DNA of 64,000 nt from Gemmatimonadota bacterium (GTDB lineage Bacteria; Gemmatimonadota; Gemmatimonadetes; Gemmatimonadales; GWC2-71-9). The position numbers were made by a program, and so were the translations under genes. The stretch lies in contig QHUJ01000119.1 of NCBI GenBank assembly GCA_003221895.1, positions 1 through 64,000 on the forward strand, read 5' to 3'. This document shows, piece by piece, positions 55,861-64,000 of this stretch (position 1 is its first letter; each line of letters starts with the position of its first letter). The notes under the pieces are model-generated. The model ran no database searches. It was not told the DNA's origin and was given only the letters and a program-made list of their open reading frames with translations.

Positions 55861-58270
55861 CGGGCGGTCCCAGCGTAGCGGTGTCGTCGCGCACGACGCT
55901 CGACCCAGTGGTCGCGTCGTACGAGACTCGGATTACACGGTCCAGGCCATCGCGCACCTGTTCAATGTGCGTGATGACGATGACCTGTGGGAAGCGATCG
56001 CCCAGGCGACGCAGCAGGGCCAGGACATGCTGGCGGCGCGATTCGTCGAGCGAGCCGAAGATCTCGTCGAGCACGAGGAGCGAGAGGGGCTGTCCCGCCC
56101 GCTCGGCGATCATCTGCGAGATGGCGAGGCGCAGCACGAGGTTGGCGATGTCCTCTTCCCCGCCGGAGATCACCGGTTTCGGCACTCCCTCGTCGAGCAC
56201 GACGACACGATAGTCCGCATCGAGATCGACCTCGTCGTAGCGGGCATCCGTGAGATCCGCCAGGAAGCCGGATGCCAGCGCGCCGATCTCGGGCCGCATC
56301 GCCGCGTTCAGCTCGGCGCGCAGATCGGAGAACGCGCGATCCAGCTCATGATGCAGCCGCAGCTCGATCTTACGCTCGCCGATCGTCTTTTCGCGAGCGG
56401 CGCGCTCGGTGGCGCGGCGCTCGGTTTCCCGCACGGCGGTCTCGGCCGCGACCAGCTCGCCTCGCGTTTCCGCCACGGCAAGCTCGGCGGCCCGCAGCGC
56501 GTGCGCCGCGCGATCGTGCCGCTCGCGCGCCGCCTGAAACTTCGGCTCTGAAAACCCCTGTTCTGTGACGGCTGCGCCGAGCTGCTTCACCTGCTCCTCC
56601 CGCGCCGACAACGCCTTCTCCGCGAGCTCCGCCTCTCCGACCAAAGCTTCCGCCCGCTCGGCCCTCGCCGCCAGGGCGGCCGCCTGCAGGGCCACCGGGT
56701 CGAGCCGAGTGAGCTCCGCGCGTACGAGGTTGTGGCGCTCGGCGTCGTACCCCGCCGCCCGCGCCGCGACGCTCCGCTCGATTTCCTGCGTTCGCTTGGC
56801 CAGACCGGCGCGCTCTTTCTGTAGGCGCGCGCGCTCCCCCGCCTGCGCGCGGAGCGTTCCCTCGTGCTCGCTCGCCTGGCGGGTCTCTTCGCGCAGCGCA
56901 TCGCGCGCCGCCTCCGCTTGCGTCACCGCGGCGGGTGGCTGCGCCAGCTGCTCGATCCGCTGCCGGAAGTAGGTCCCGTCGTCAACGATCGCCTGCAGCT
57001 GGCGATCGAGCACGCCGACTACGGCGGCGTGCTCAGTGCCGAGCGGCCGGCGGCAGGTCGGGCACTCGCCGTCCGGTCCCAGCCGCGCGATTTTGTCGCG
57101 CTGATTCTTTACCTCGTCGTACAGCTTGAGCAGCTCTGCACGACGCGTGCCCGCATACTCCTTTTCCCGAACCCACGCCCCCAGCTGTTCGTTGGCAACC
57201 GTGTCGGCCGCCTCGAGCCGCTCGGCGAGTGCACGGACGGTCGCCGTCGCTTTTGCCAGTGACGCGTCGGCGTCCGCCAGCTCGGCTATGCGGCGATCGA
57301 GCACGTTGAGGTTGCGGGTGAGCTCGGTGACCTTCGCCTGATCCTCCCGGCGCGCCGCGTCTTCGCGATGCAACCGGTCGAGCTCCGCCAGCTCCGCCTT
57401 GAGCTTGGAGATCGGTGCGACCTCGGCGTCGAGCTTGCGGAGCTCCTCGCGCGCGCCCAACGCTTCGGCCAGCTCCTTGTCGAGCCGCTGGAACTCCTGG
57501 CGCGCAACGACGACGCCCTGCTCGGCAACCCGCAGATCGCCGTGCAGGGAGAGCGTGCGTTCGCGGCGCTCGACCCACTGCTGCCAGCGAGGCTCTTCTT
57601 CTGCCAGCGCTTGCTGTGCCTTGGTGCGCTCGCCGGCCGCCGCGGTAGCCGCCTTGCGCGTCCCGGTCAGGCGGCCGGTTGCCTCCTTGCGCTCCTTCTC
57701 GAGCTCCGCCTGCGGCGGCAACCCCGCCTCGAGCCCATCGACTTCATGCCCCAGGGCGTTGCGGCGCTCGCGAATGCGTTCCTGCGCAATGGTGAGCTGC
57801 TCGTGGCGCAGCACGCGCGAGAGAAACGCCGCCCGCTCAGGGCGCGTCGCGTCGGCCAGCACCGCGAGCTCCTTCTGCCCGGTGAAATACGTGTTGAAGA
57901 ACTCGTCGTGCGTCATCCCCAGCACGCGCTGCAATCGCGCGGTGACTTCCTTGAGGGAATTGGCGACGACGGCGCCGTCCTGGTACAGCTCGGCATTGTT
58001 CAGCCCGCGCTCGACGCGATACCCGTGACTACCGAGGCCGAATTCGAGCTCCACGCGGACCGGGGAGCGGGCTTTGGCGCGCATGTTGCGGATGGAGTCC
58101 TTGTCGCCGCGCGCCGCGGGATTGCCGTAGATCGCCCACGCGATCGCTTCGAGCAACGACGTTTTGCCCGAGCCGTTCGGCCCGATGATGCCGGTGATCC
58201 CGTCACCGAACACGATTTCGGTGTCGGCGTGCTGGCGGAAGTTGACGAGCCGCAGGCGGTGCAGCTTCAT
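55841..58270 (-). CDS. sbcC: Rad50/SbcC-type SMC ATPase
   Basis: 809 residues, closer in size to archaeal Rad50 (about 850-900) than to E. coli SbcC (1048). Walker A GPNGSGKTS at 30-38, two long coiled coils, a CPTCRR zinc hook near residue 402, then Walker B LLVLDEIFGSLD and the His switch THIEQ. Works with Mre11/SbcD in double-strand-break end processing. ATG 58270 overlaps the sbcD stop (ATGA). Confidence 0.94.
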   Translation of the reverse strand: MKLHRLRLVNFRQHADTEIVFGDGITGIIGPNGSGKTSLLEAIAWAIYGNPAARGDKDSIRNMRAKARSPVRVELEFGLGSHGYRVERGLNNAELYQDGAVVANSLKEVTARLQRVLGMTHDEFFNTYFTGQKELAVLADATRPERAAFLSRVLRHEQLTIAQERIRERRNALGHEVDGLEAGLPPQAELEKERKEATGRLTGTRKAATAAAGERTKAQQALAEEEPRWQQWVERRERTLSLHGDLRVAEQGVVVARQEFQRLDKELAEALGAREELRKLDAEVAPISKLKAELAELDRLHREDAARREDQAKVTELTRNLNVLDRRIAELADADASLAKATATVRALAERLEAADTVANEQLGAWVREKEYAGTRRAELLKLYDEVKNQRDKIARLGPDGECPTCRRPLGTEHAAVVGVLDRQLQAIVDDGTYFRQRIEQLAQPPAAVTQAEAARDALREETRQASEHEGTLRAQAGERARLQKERAGLAKRTQEIERSVAARAAGYDAERHNLVRAELTRLDPVALQAAALAARAERAEALVGEAELAEKALSAREEQVKQLGAAVTEQGFSEPKFQAARERHDRAAHALRAAELAVAETRGELVAAETAVRETERRATERAAREKTIGERKIELRLHHELDRAFSDLRAELNAAMRPEIGALASGFLADLTDARYDEVDLDADYRVVVLDEGVPKPVISGGEEDIANLVLRLAISQMIAERAGQPLSLLVLDEIFGSLDESRRQHVLALLRRLGDRFPQVIVITHIEQVRDGLDRVIRVSYDATTGSSVVRDDTATLGPPDASVAA

Positions 58271-59475
58271 GCCGGCGTCCCTCCGCCGGCGGCCTCTTCG
58301 CTCCGCGCCGCCGTCTCGAGATAGTCAACGCCCAGCTTCACGAACCTTTCGCGATTCAGCTCGGCATCGAGCGGCCGGCGGCCCAGGAAGTCGCGAACCG
58401 TCTCCGTCAGCGTCTGGTGCCGCACTCCGGGTCCACTCACGCCCTGCGCGCGCTGGGCCTCCGGCCGGCGCAGATCGAGCTGGAGATTGAGCGCGCGGGC
58501 TTTATAAGCGCGGATCGCGGCGTGATCGAGGTCGCGCGCGGTGGCGCGGTCCACGTCCCAAACGAGCAGCCGCACGATTTGATCGTCGATCTTTGCCGCA
58601 GCGATCCGCTGCGCGATTTGCTCGTCCAGCGCCTTGGCGTTGAGCCCGGCGCCCTGGATGAACGGCAGATCGATGTGGCGGCGGACCGGCGCGATGGGGC
58701 GAAACGTCACGCGCGCGCCAGGAAGCTCGATGAGCAAATAGCCCTTGCCCGCCCCTCCCCGCTTGGGCTTCTTGAGCTCCGCCTCGTCCTGCAGCTGGCC
58801 CCATGGGTTGGGGGGCAGATACTCGAGACTTCCCGAGTACCAGGCGTTGGCCGCGACGGGCTGAGCGGTGTGGTAGTGCCCCAACGCGATGTAGTCCCAT
58901 TTCTCCGGCGCGAGGATTTCACGCGAGAGCGCCGCGCCGCCGTACTCCATGGTGCCGCGCGCTTCGCCCAATCCGCCGTGTACGCCGTGCGTGAGCAGCA
59001 CATTGAGCGTGGGTCCGCCCGGCTCGGGACGCAGTGCCGGACGATCGGCTTTGACGAGCGCCTGGTGCGGGACCGCGAGCACGGCGCCGTCGAGTTTGGG
59101 AAACACGATGCGCCGCGCCTCTTCCACGGCGACTTCGACGCCGAGCGCTTCGTAGAGACGCAGGATCGCGCCCGTTTCGGTGGAGCGCGGCGTGTCGTGT
59201 TCGCCGGCGATCACGACGACCGGCGTCTCGGGCAACGCGGCACGCAGCCGGTGGAGCTGGCGAAAACAGAACATGATCGCCGCGTTCGTAGGCCGCACGG
59301 AGTGGAACAGATCCCCCGCGATGACGATCAGCTGCGGCTTCTGCTCGAGCAGGTCGTCCACGGCCCGCCGAAACACCTCGGCGATGTCCGCCTCGCGCTG
59401 ATTGATGCCCTTGGGCGTCTGCCGGTCGAACTGGCGAAAACCCAGGTGCAGGTCGGCGAGATGGGCGAGCTTCAT
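58267..59475 (-). CDS. sbcD: Mre11/SbcD-type nuclease with GEHD in place of GNHD
   Basis: 402 residues, calcineurin-like phosphoesterase. Metal motifs DLHLG at 8-12, GDLFH near 54, LLTHG and GHYH are intact. The third motif reads G-E-H-D (about residues 89-92) where Mre11/SbcD has GNHD, replacing a metal-binding Asn by Glu. The C-terminal capping and Rad50-binding regions are present. ATG 59475 overlaps the preceding lipoprotein stop. Confidence 0.93.
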   Translation of the reverse strand: MKLAHLADLHLGFRQFDRQTPKGINQREADIAEVFRRAVDDLLEQKPQLIVIAGDLFHSVRPTNAAIMFCFRQLHRLRAALPETPVVVIAGEHDTPRSTETGAILRLYEALGVEVAVEEARRIVFPKLDGAVLAVPHQALVKADRPALRPEPGGPTLNVLLTHGVHGGLGEARGTMEYGGAALSREILAPEKWDYIALGHYHTAQPVAANAWYSGSLEYLPPNPWGQLQDEAELKKPKRGGAGKGYLLIELPGARVTFRPIAPVRRHIDLPFIQGAGLNAKALDEQIAQRIAAAKIDDQIVRLLVWDVDRATARDLDHAAIRAYKARALNLQLDLRRPEAQRAQGVSGPGVRHQTLTETVRDFLGRRPLDAELNRERFVKLGVDYLETAARSEEAAGGGTPA

Positions 59476-60323
59476 TTTCCGCCGGCCAGGTGAATGCTGC
59501 TCTCGGTCTGCGTCGTGATTTTCATGTCGCGCACACCGAGCGATGCGATGGTGATGTTGAGGTTCGACGTGCCTTTGACGCTCGCGTCCACGACGGTGCC
59601 CCGCGCGATCGAGAACTGCTGAAAGCCGTTGAGCTCACCCGAGAGCCGCATCGTGCCGTTCTGGCCGGCCACAGCGAGCTGAATGGGTCCCGGTGGGAAC
59701 GTCGTTTTGATGTCGAAAATGACGGTGGTATCCGCGTTGTCCGTGCGAATCTCGCGGACGGTGAGTTTGGTCTGCGCGGAGCCTGCTCGCGCCGTGTTGG
59801 CACCGCCGAATTGCTCGAGCGGCAGCTTCATGGAGACCGTCCACGTGTCGCCGGGACCCACGGGCTGCTCCGGGAAGGCGTAGGCCATGCCCTGAAGCAC
59901 CGCGGCCATTTGGTTAGCCAACTCGGGGGGCGCGCCCTGCAGTCCGCTGAAATCGTTGCGCACGATCTGCGATCGCTCGTCGAACACGACGGTACTGCGC
60001 GTGCCCCGCAGCCGCGCCAGCTGACTGGACATGTCCGGCGACATCACGGGCATCTCCACACTCGCCGAATCGACGACGATCTCGATTTCTGTTCCGCCGG
60101 CGGCGGCTGGCCCCCTCACGGTTTGCGTGGAGAACAGCCGCAAGCGCCGGTCTTGGTTGCCGGCGCCGCCGAGCGGACCGGTCGAGGGCATCGTGACCTT
60201 CGTGTACTGCTCCAGTGTGTGGTGATACACCGCCCCGCTCGGTGGATGAAAGCGGAGCGGAATCTTCACGCCGCCGCTCTTTTCACAGCCCACGAGCAGG
60301 AGACACACCAGGACGCGGCGCAT
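59472..60323 (-). CDS. Predicted lipoprotein inside the repair operon
   Basis: 283 residues. Short signal with lipobox (VLVCLLLVGC), then a beta-rich domain (TWTVSMKLPLEQFGG, VIFDIKTTFPPGPIQ) like DUF6263-type secreted proteins. It is odd between herA and sbcD, as it should be exported while they act on DNA. ATG 60323 in a TGATG junction, so it is co-translated. Function unknown. Confidence 0.8.
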   Translation of the reverse strand: MRRVLVCLLLVGCEKSGGVKIPLRFHPPSGAVYHHTLEQYTKVTMPSTGPLGGAGNQDRRLRLFSTQTVRGPAAAGGTEIEIVVDSASVEMPVMSPDMSSQLARLRGTRSTVVFDERSQIVRNDFSGLQGAPPELANQMAAVLQGMAYAFPEQPVGPGDTWTVSMKLPLEQFGGANTARAGSAQTKLTVREIRTDNADTTVIFDIKTTFPPGPIQLAVAGQNGTMRLSGELNGFQQFSIARGTVVDASVKGTSNLNITIASLGVRDMKITTQTESSIHLAGGK

Positions 60324-62305
60324 CAGTAGGGCTCATCGGAAATGGTGTGCAATGGCGGCACGGCATGCTGCTCCTGCGGCAGCGCGGGAGCGGGTACCAC
60401 GCGGCTCCCCAGAACCTTTCGGAAGTACGCGAGCACGTCGTCCGGCCGCGTGTGCCGCACCGCGGCGAGCGCACGACGGACATCGTCCTGCTCACGTTCT
60501 GCAATAAGATCCTTCACCTGATTGGGCCGAACCCGGCGGTCGAGCCGCACGAGCTGGCGCACGACCGCGTCCTCGAACGGCACGTCGGCAGCGGGCGGAA
60601 AGCGCCCCACGCCGTCGCGACCGCGCAGCACCGGCGGCTTCGGAAAGCGCACGAAAATCGGCTGCGTGAAATGCGGATGGCGCACCATCAGCTCGCCGAT
60701 CGGCAGGGTGGCGAGCTTGCTCTTCGTGGCGGGACTGAGGACCTGATAACCGGGCGTCGCCAGCTCATCCATGTCCATGCGGCCGAACAGCTGCGTCCCC
60801 GCATTGCCGACCACGCGGCGATGTACCTGCGACCGAAATTGCTCGGCGCCGAACAGCGCCATGCCGAGGTAGCGGCCGCGCTCGGAGATGTCGAGCAGCA
60901 TCTTTTTCACGTACGTCTCGGAGCCATCGCCGGGGGCGTACTTGTTCAGCTCGTCCACGAACACGACCACCGCGTCGACGCCCAGCTCGCGGCGCTCGAG
61001 TTGCTCGCGCAGCTTGGAGACCACCCGCGCGAACACGAGGTCCTGCCCCAGCGGGTCGACGTTCGCGATATCGATCACGTAGACCGTGCGGTCCGTGAAT
61101 TCCTTCCACGGCAGATCGCTGGACGGCCCGTCGTCCGTGACGAGGCCCTTGCAGCGCGTCGAGATATTGAGGAGGCGGTTCCGCACCTTGCGGATCGTGG
61201 CGATGTGATGGGTGCGCCACGTGTCGCTGCCGCTGCGGCCGCCGGACGCGATCTCCAGGCCGTCGAAGATCGAGCGAAACAACCGGTCGAGATCGGCGAA
61301 GGTCTGCACCCGGTGCGTGCCACCGAAGCCGTCGTCGAACGTTCTTCCCAACACCCGGTCTCTCAGGAAATCGATGAAGGCGTCTGCTTTGGCGTCGATA
61401 TCGTCCTTGTTGAGCAGCACTTCCGCGAAGTCCACGACCTCCTGCAGGCCCCAGGTGAGCGGCTCGACGTCGGAGACCAGATCGGGGTGGGTGCGCAGCG
61501 TATTGAGATTCACCCCGTCCGCCTTGAGGGGCGCGTAGAAGCGCACCCGCTCGAACGGCGCCGGCGGCACGCCCAGCCGCTGATAGCGCTCCCGATCTTC
61601 GTCGCTCAGATCACCGGGCTGGTCGAGGAAGCAGAGATCGGGTCCCTTGACGTTGAAGCACAGCGCGGCGATGCGGCCCTTGTGGGCCGGGAAGTGCGCG
61701 AAGATCGAGCCCAGCAGGAATTCGACCGCGCTCGTCTTGGTCGCGAGGCCGGACACACCGGAGATGTTCAGGTGCGCGGCTTCGGGACCGAGCAGGAAAT
61801 CGGCGTCGAGGTAGACCGGCGCCTCATGACCCGCCGATGTATAGAGGCCGATCGGAATCGCTGTCGGCGTTGCTGAATAGAGGAAGGTGTCCATGCGCAG
61901 CGCCTGCGCGACGTCGGCGTCGGCGGCGAGGTACACCTGGCCGAGGGGCACGGGCTGCAGCGGCTCTTCCGGAGTCTGCCGCAGAACTGCAGCGGTCCAG
62001 TACCGGATCTCCTGGCGCGTCGTCGGTGCCGCCGCGCGAGTGGGATCGCCTTCCGCGCCGACGACGTCATGTAATGGCGTCGCGAGATCGGAGTAGGCGA
62101 ACCCATCCGTCACGACACCGTAGACCACCCGTCCCGCTTCCCCCGTTCCGTCTCCTCCGACCTTCACGATCGCCCCGATCCCGATACTCGTTTCGGTAGC
62201 CGTCCAGAAGTGGAATTGGTGAGGCGTTGCCGGTTTCAGCTCGGTCGCGACGACGCGACCAATCGGGGTGGGGGGGGGGGTGTCCTTGTCCGGGCGCGCG
62301 ATCAT
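60323..62305 (-). CDS. HerA-like hexameric DNA translocase/ATPase
   Basis: 660 residues. N-terminal HAS-barrel-like part (about 10-110), then a FtsK/HerA-type RecA core: modified P-loop SGVSGLATKTS near 187, Walker B VVVFVDELNKY near 450 and an arginine-rich C-terminus. The P-loop has Thr instead of the usual Gly before Lys and one extra residue. Paired with NurA as in archaeal end-resection machines. ATG 62305 overlaps the NurA stop. An 11-C tract follows the start. Confidence 0.88.
   Translation of the reverse strand: MIARPDKDTPPPTPIGRVVATELKPATPHQFHFWTATETSIGIGAIVKVGGDGTGEAGRVVYGVVTDGFAYSDLATPLHDVVGAEGDPTRAAAPTTRQEIRYWTAAVLRQTPEEPLQPVPLGQVYLAADADVAQALRMDTFLYSATPTAIPIGLYTSAGHEAPVYLDADFLLGPEAAHLNISGVSGLATKTSAVEFLLGSIFAHFPAHKGRIAALCFNVKGPDLCFLDQPGDLSDEDRERYQRLGVPPAPFERVRFYAPLKADGVNLNTLRTHPDLVSDVEPLTWGLQEVVDFAEVLLNKDDIDAKADAFIDFLRDRVLGRTFDDGFGGTHRVQTFADLDRLFRSIFDGLEIASGGRSGSDTWRTHHIATIRKVRNRLLNISTRCKGLVTDDGPSSDLPWKEFTDRTVYVIDIANVDPLGQDLVFARVVSKLREQLERRELGVDAVVVFVDELNKYAPGDGSETYVKKMLLDISERGRYLGMALFGAEQFRSQVHRRVVGNAGTQLFGRMDMDELATPGYQVLSPATKSKLATLPIGELMVRHPHFTQPIFVRFPKPPVLRGRDGVGRFPPAADVPFEDAVVRQLVRLDRRVRPNQVKDLIAEREQDDVRRALAAVRHTRPDDVLAYFRKVLGSRVVPAPALPQEQHAVPPLHTISDEPY
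62270..62280. repeat. 11-base homopolymer (C on the coding strand) in herA codons 9-12
   Basis: Eleven identical bases encode Thr-Pro-Pro-Pro just after the herA start. Slippage would put HerA out of frame, so it could act as a phase-variation switch or be an assembly risk point. Other tracts: 28304-28313 (10), 28715-28723 (9) and 12780-12788 (9). Confidence 0.8.
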
Positions 62306-63300
62306 GTCCCCGTCTTGGGCAGACGGGATACTCGGCGTAGCTGGGGCTGCCGCGGAGCGAGGGCGCTCAGGTATTCCTCCACGTTATGTAAAGGATACAA
62401 CAGCCGGTCCCAGCGTGTGGCAGGTGTCGCGAGGGGCGCCCGCTCCGCCCAGAGCCAGCCGGAGAGCTCGGTGGCTCGCGCCACGGTCTCGCGATCGGCC
62501 CGCGCCTCGACGCGCAGCAGGCCATACAGCAGATCGTTGCCTTCCCACGGCCACAGGCGCAGGTACCACGAGTACACCTCGGTGCGGGTGTGACCACCGC
62601 GCACCGCAAACACGCTGGTGCGATGTCCGGCGGGCAACGTCAACGCGCGTTCAAGTCCGCGGCCTTCCAGAAACTGCGCGCCGTGACTCTTGATCACCCC
62701 GAGCGCGCGAGGGTGTCGCGCCACCGCGGGGGATCGCGACAACAGGCCGTCGAGGACCAGCCATTCTTCCGGTGGGAGACCGGCGATGCACGCGTCGGCC
62801 AGCTCTCGCTCAATGCCGGCTCGCACGCGACGCACCGTACTTTCGACGCGCTCCAGATAGCGCGCCGGTTGCTCCACAAGATCACCGTCCATCGGCTCGA
62901 GGTCCGGCGCCATTTGCTCGAGCCGCTGTCTCAGAGCCGGTTTCATGCGTTGCAGGGGCGCAACCGCGAACGCGCGACTCCGCTCGCGCGTCGTGTGGAG
63001 CCGGCCTCGCTCATCGCGACGTCGAATGGCGGCAGCGACATACGCGCTTACGATCTGTACCACGCCGTCATACGCGACCACGCTCCAGCGCTCGATGCCG
63101 GCGAGAAATGAGACCGCGGCTGGGACGCGCGCCGCGCTGCGATCCGGAACCGGATGCGCCTGGAGCTCCCCGTCTTCAACGATATCGGCGCGTTCGGTCC
63201 CCGCATCGATGTCACTCCCCAGACCGGCGCGGGACGCGGGGGGAGGTACGAACGCGGCGGGGACCGCGCCGGCATCGATCAGCGCCTGCCACCAGGTCAT
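62302..63300 (-). CDS. nurA: NurA-domain nuclease
   Basis: 332 residues with the NurA motifs in order: Asp78 in VVAYDGVVQ, Asp184 in WLVLDGLLS, Lys204 in GVIKSHGAQFL, and a C-terminal RLWPWE block. NurA is a 5'-3' nuclease that binds HerA. ATG 63300 overlaps the methyltransferase stop (ATGA), and its own stop overlaps herA. Sequence is diverged, but the motif order is clear. Confidence 0.85.
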   Translation of the reverse strand: MTWWQALIDAGAVPAAFVPPPASRAGLGSDIDAGTERADIVEDGELQAHPVPDRSAARVPAAVSFLAGIERWSVVAYDGVVQIVSAYVAAAIRRRDERGRLHTTRERSRAFAVAPLQRMKPALRQRLEQMAPDLEPMDGDLVEQPARYLERVESTVRRVRAGIERELADACIAGLPPEEWLVLDGLLSRSPAVARHPRALGVIKSHGAQFLEGRGLERALTLPAGHRTSVFAVRGGHTRTEVYSWYLRLWPWEGNDLLYGLLRVEARADRETVARATELSGWLWAERAPLATPATRWDRLLYPLHNVEEYLSALAPRQPQLRRVSRLPKTGT

Positions 63301-63935
63301 GGCTTGTCCCGGGTTTTCACCCCGATGACGAGGCCGTCCCGCACGGGGATGATGGTGGCGACCAGCCGCGGGTCACGCGACGCGAGCTCGTTGAACTTCC
63401 GGACGCCCTCGGCGTTCGGCGAATCATCGTTGGGATCGACCGCCGCGCCGTGAAAGAATGCATTGTCACACAGCAACAAGCCGCCGCCCCTGAGCAGCTT
63501 CATGCCCCACGCGAAATAGTGGGGCAGTGGCTCCTTGTCGGCATCGATAAACACGGCATCGAAACCGGGCTTGAGCGTCGGCAAGACTTCGAGCGCCGGG
63601 CCCTCGATCAGCTCGATCCGATCCTGCAGGCCCGCGGCGGCGAACGCCTCGCGCGCAATTCTGGCGTGCTTGGGATCTCGTTCGATCGTGACCAGCCTGC
63701 CGTCCGCGGGCAGCGCCCTGGCTAGCCACACCCCGCTGTAGCCGCCCAGCGAGCCGATTTCCAGCACGTTCTTCGCCTGGATCAGCAGGAGCAGCAGGTG
63801 CAGCAGCTTGCCTTCTTCGGGCGAAACGTTGATCGCCGGAAGCTTCTCTGATTCGTGACGCGCGCGGATTTTCGAGAGAACCGGGTCTTCAGCGGCGAAC
63901 AGCTCGGTGATGTATCGCTCGAATCGCTCGTCCAC
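63297..63935 (-). CDS. SAM-dependent O-methyltransferase (family 3)
   Basis: 212 residues from GTG 63935 (MDERFERYITELF, typical family start); GTG 63983 is possible. SAM loop VLEIGSLGGYSGVWLA, acidic TIERDPKHA, metal site FIDADKEPLPHY and LLLCDNAFFHG as in caffeoyl-CoA/catechol-type enzymes. Substrate unknown. First visible gene of the NurA-HerA operon; 63936-64000 holds no recognisable gene. Confidence 0.9.
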   Translation of the reverse strand: MDERFERYITELFAAEDPVLSKIRARHESEKLPAINVSPEEGKLLHLLLLLIQAKNVLEIGSLGGYSGVWLARALPADGRLVTIERDPKHARIAREAFAAAGLQDRIELIEGPALEVLPTLKPGFDAVFIDADKEPLPHYFAWGMKLLRGGGLLLCDNAFFHGAAVDPNDDSPNAEGVRKFNELASRDPRLVATIIPVRDGLVIGVKTRDKP

Positions 63936-64000
63936 TACGCCGTAGCTTCGACGTTCGGGAAGGGGGGAACGTCCAACAACCACAGGCCCGCGATGCGGGA

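Overview
The window is a dense, GC-rich bacterial chromosome segment from a Gram-negative organism (outer-membrane barrel, lipoproteins, Ccm cytochrome c maturation). EF-Tu carries an unusual switch I (K64-I-L-T instead of R-G-I-T), and the gene complement would fit a Gemmatimonadota-like lineage. That placement is inference from recalled family features, not from a search. No CRISPR array, insertion sequence, phage gene or rRNA was seen.

Layout: 1-11086 is the conserved minus-strand unit tRNA-Thr(UGU), Tyr, Gly, Thr(GGU), tuf, rpmG, secE, nusG, rplK, rplA, rplJ, rplL, rpoB, rpoC (cut by the window edge), behind a strong promoter near 11070. 11116-21805 is a long minus-strand run: uvrA, six tandem small one-helix membrane proteins, pspA, an AI-2E-type permease, a DUF1611 protein, an ABC pair and cysS. 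21875-27563 is a plus-strand operon (cutA, TPR, macro domain, transglutaminase-like, ABC ATPase, ABC permease). 27565-33173 (minus) holds a barrel protein, ccmI-like, ccmH, ccmF, ccmE, a LOG/TIGR00725-type protein and mtnA. 33200-36671 (plus) holds an enoyl-CoA hydratase, a lipoprotein, dciA and gyrB. 36668-43548 has pdp, a TPR protein, an M24 peptidase, a GAF protein, ligA and a V4R protein. 43569-46830 (minus) is tldE/tldD plus a phosphoribosyltransferase. 46880-49871 (plus) is a TPR protein, a lipoprotein and an acyl-CoA ligase. 49868-53289 (minus) is folE, an SDR, a frameshifted propeller/M23 peptidase and a Trm112-like protein. 53307-54886 (plus) is a cation exchanger and a small membrane protein. 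54892-63935 (minus) is an O-methyltransferase, NurA, HerA, a lipoprotein, Mre11/SbcD, Rad50/SbcC and a GNAT protein.

Five themes stand out. (1) pspA sits at the end of a six-copy array of PspB-like proteins that share an ER-x-DF-x-ERL motif. (2) HerA, NurA, Mre11 and Rad50 homologues form one operon, a set best known from archaeal DNA-end resection. (3) About ten first-in-operon genes have a TAnnnT -10 element only 5-9 nt before the start codon, which suggests widespread leaderless mRNAs, including one perfectly symmetric divergent promoter. (4) Several genes make sense only if they start at CTG, often as a CTGA overlap with the previous stop. (5) The Ccm proteins have a Cys-type CcmE and a CxCxC CcmH.

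Genes are packed with ATGA, GTGA or TGATG junctions, and convergent genes often share their stop codons. No gene-free stretch exceeds 300 bases; the longest is 54513-54724.
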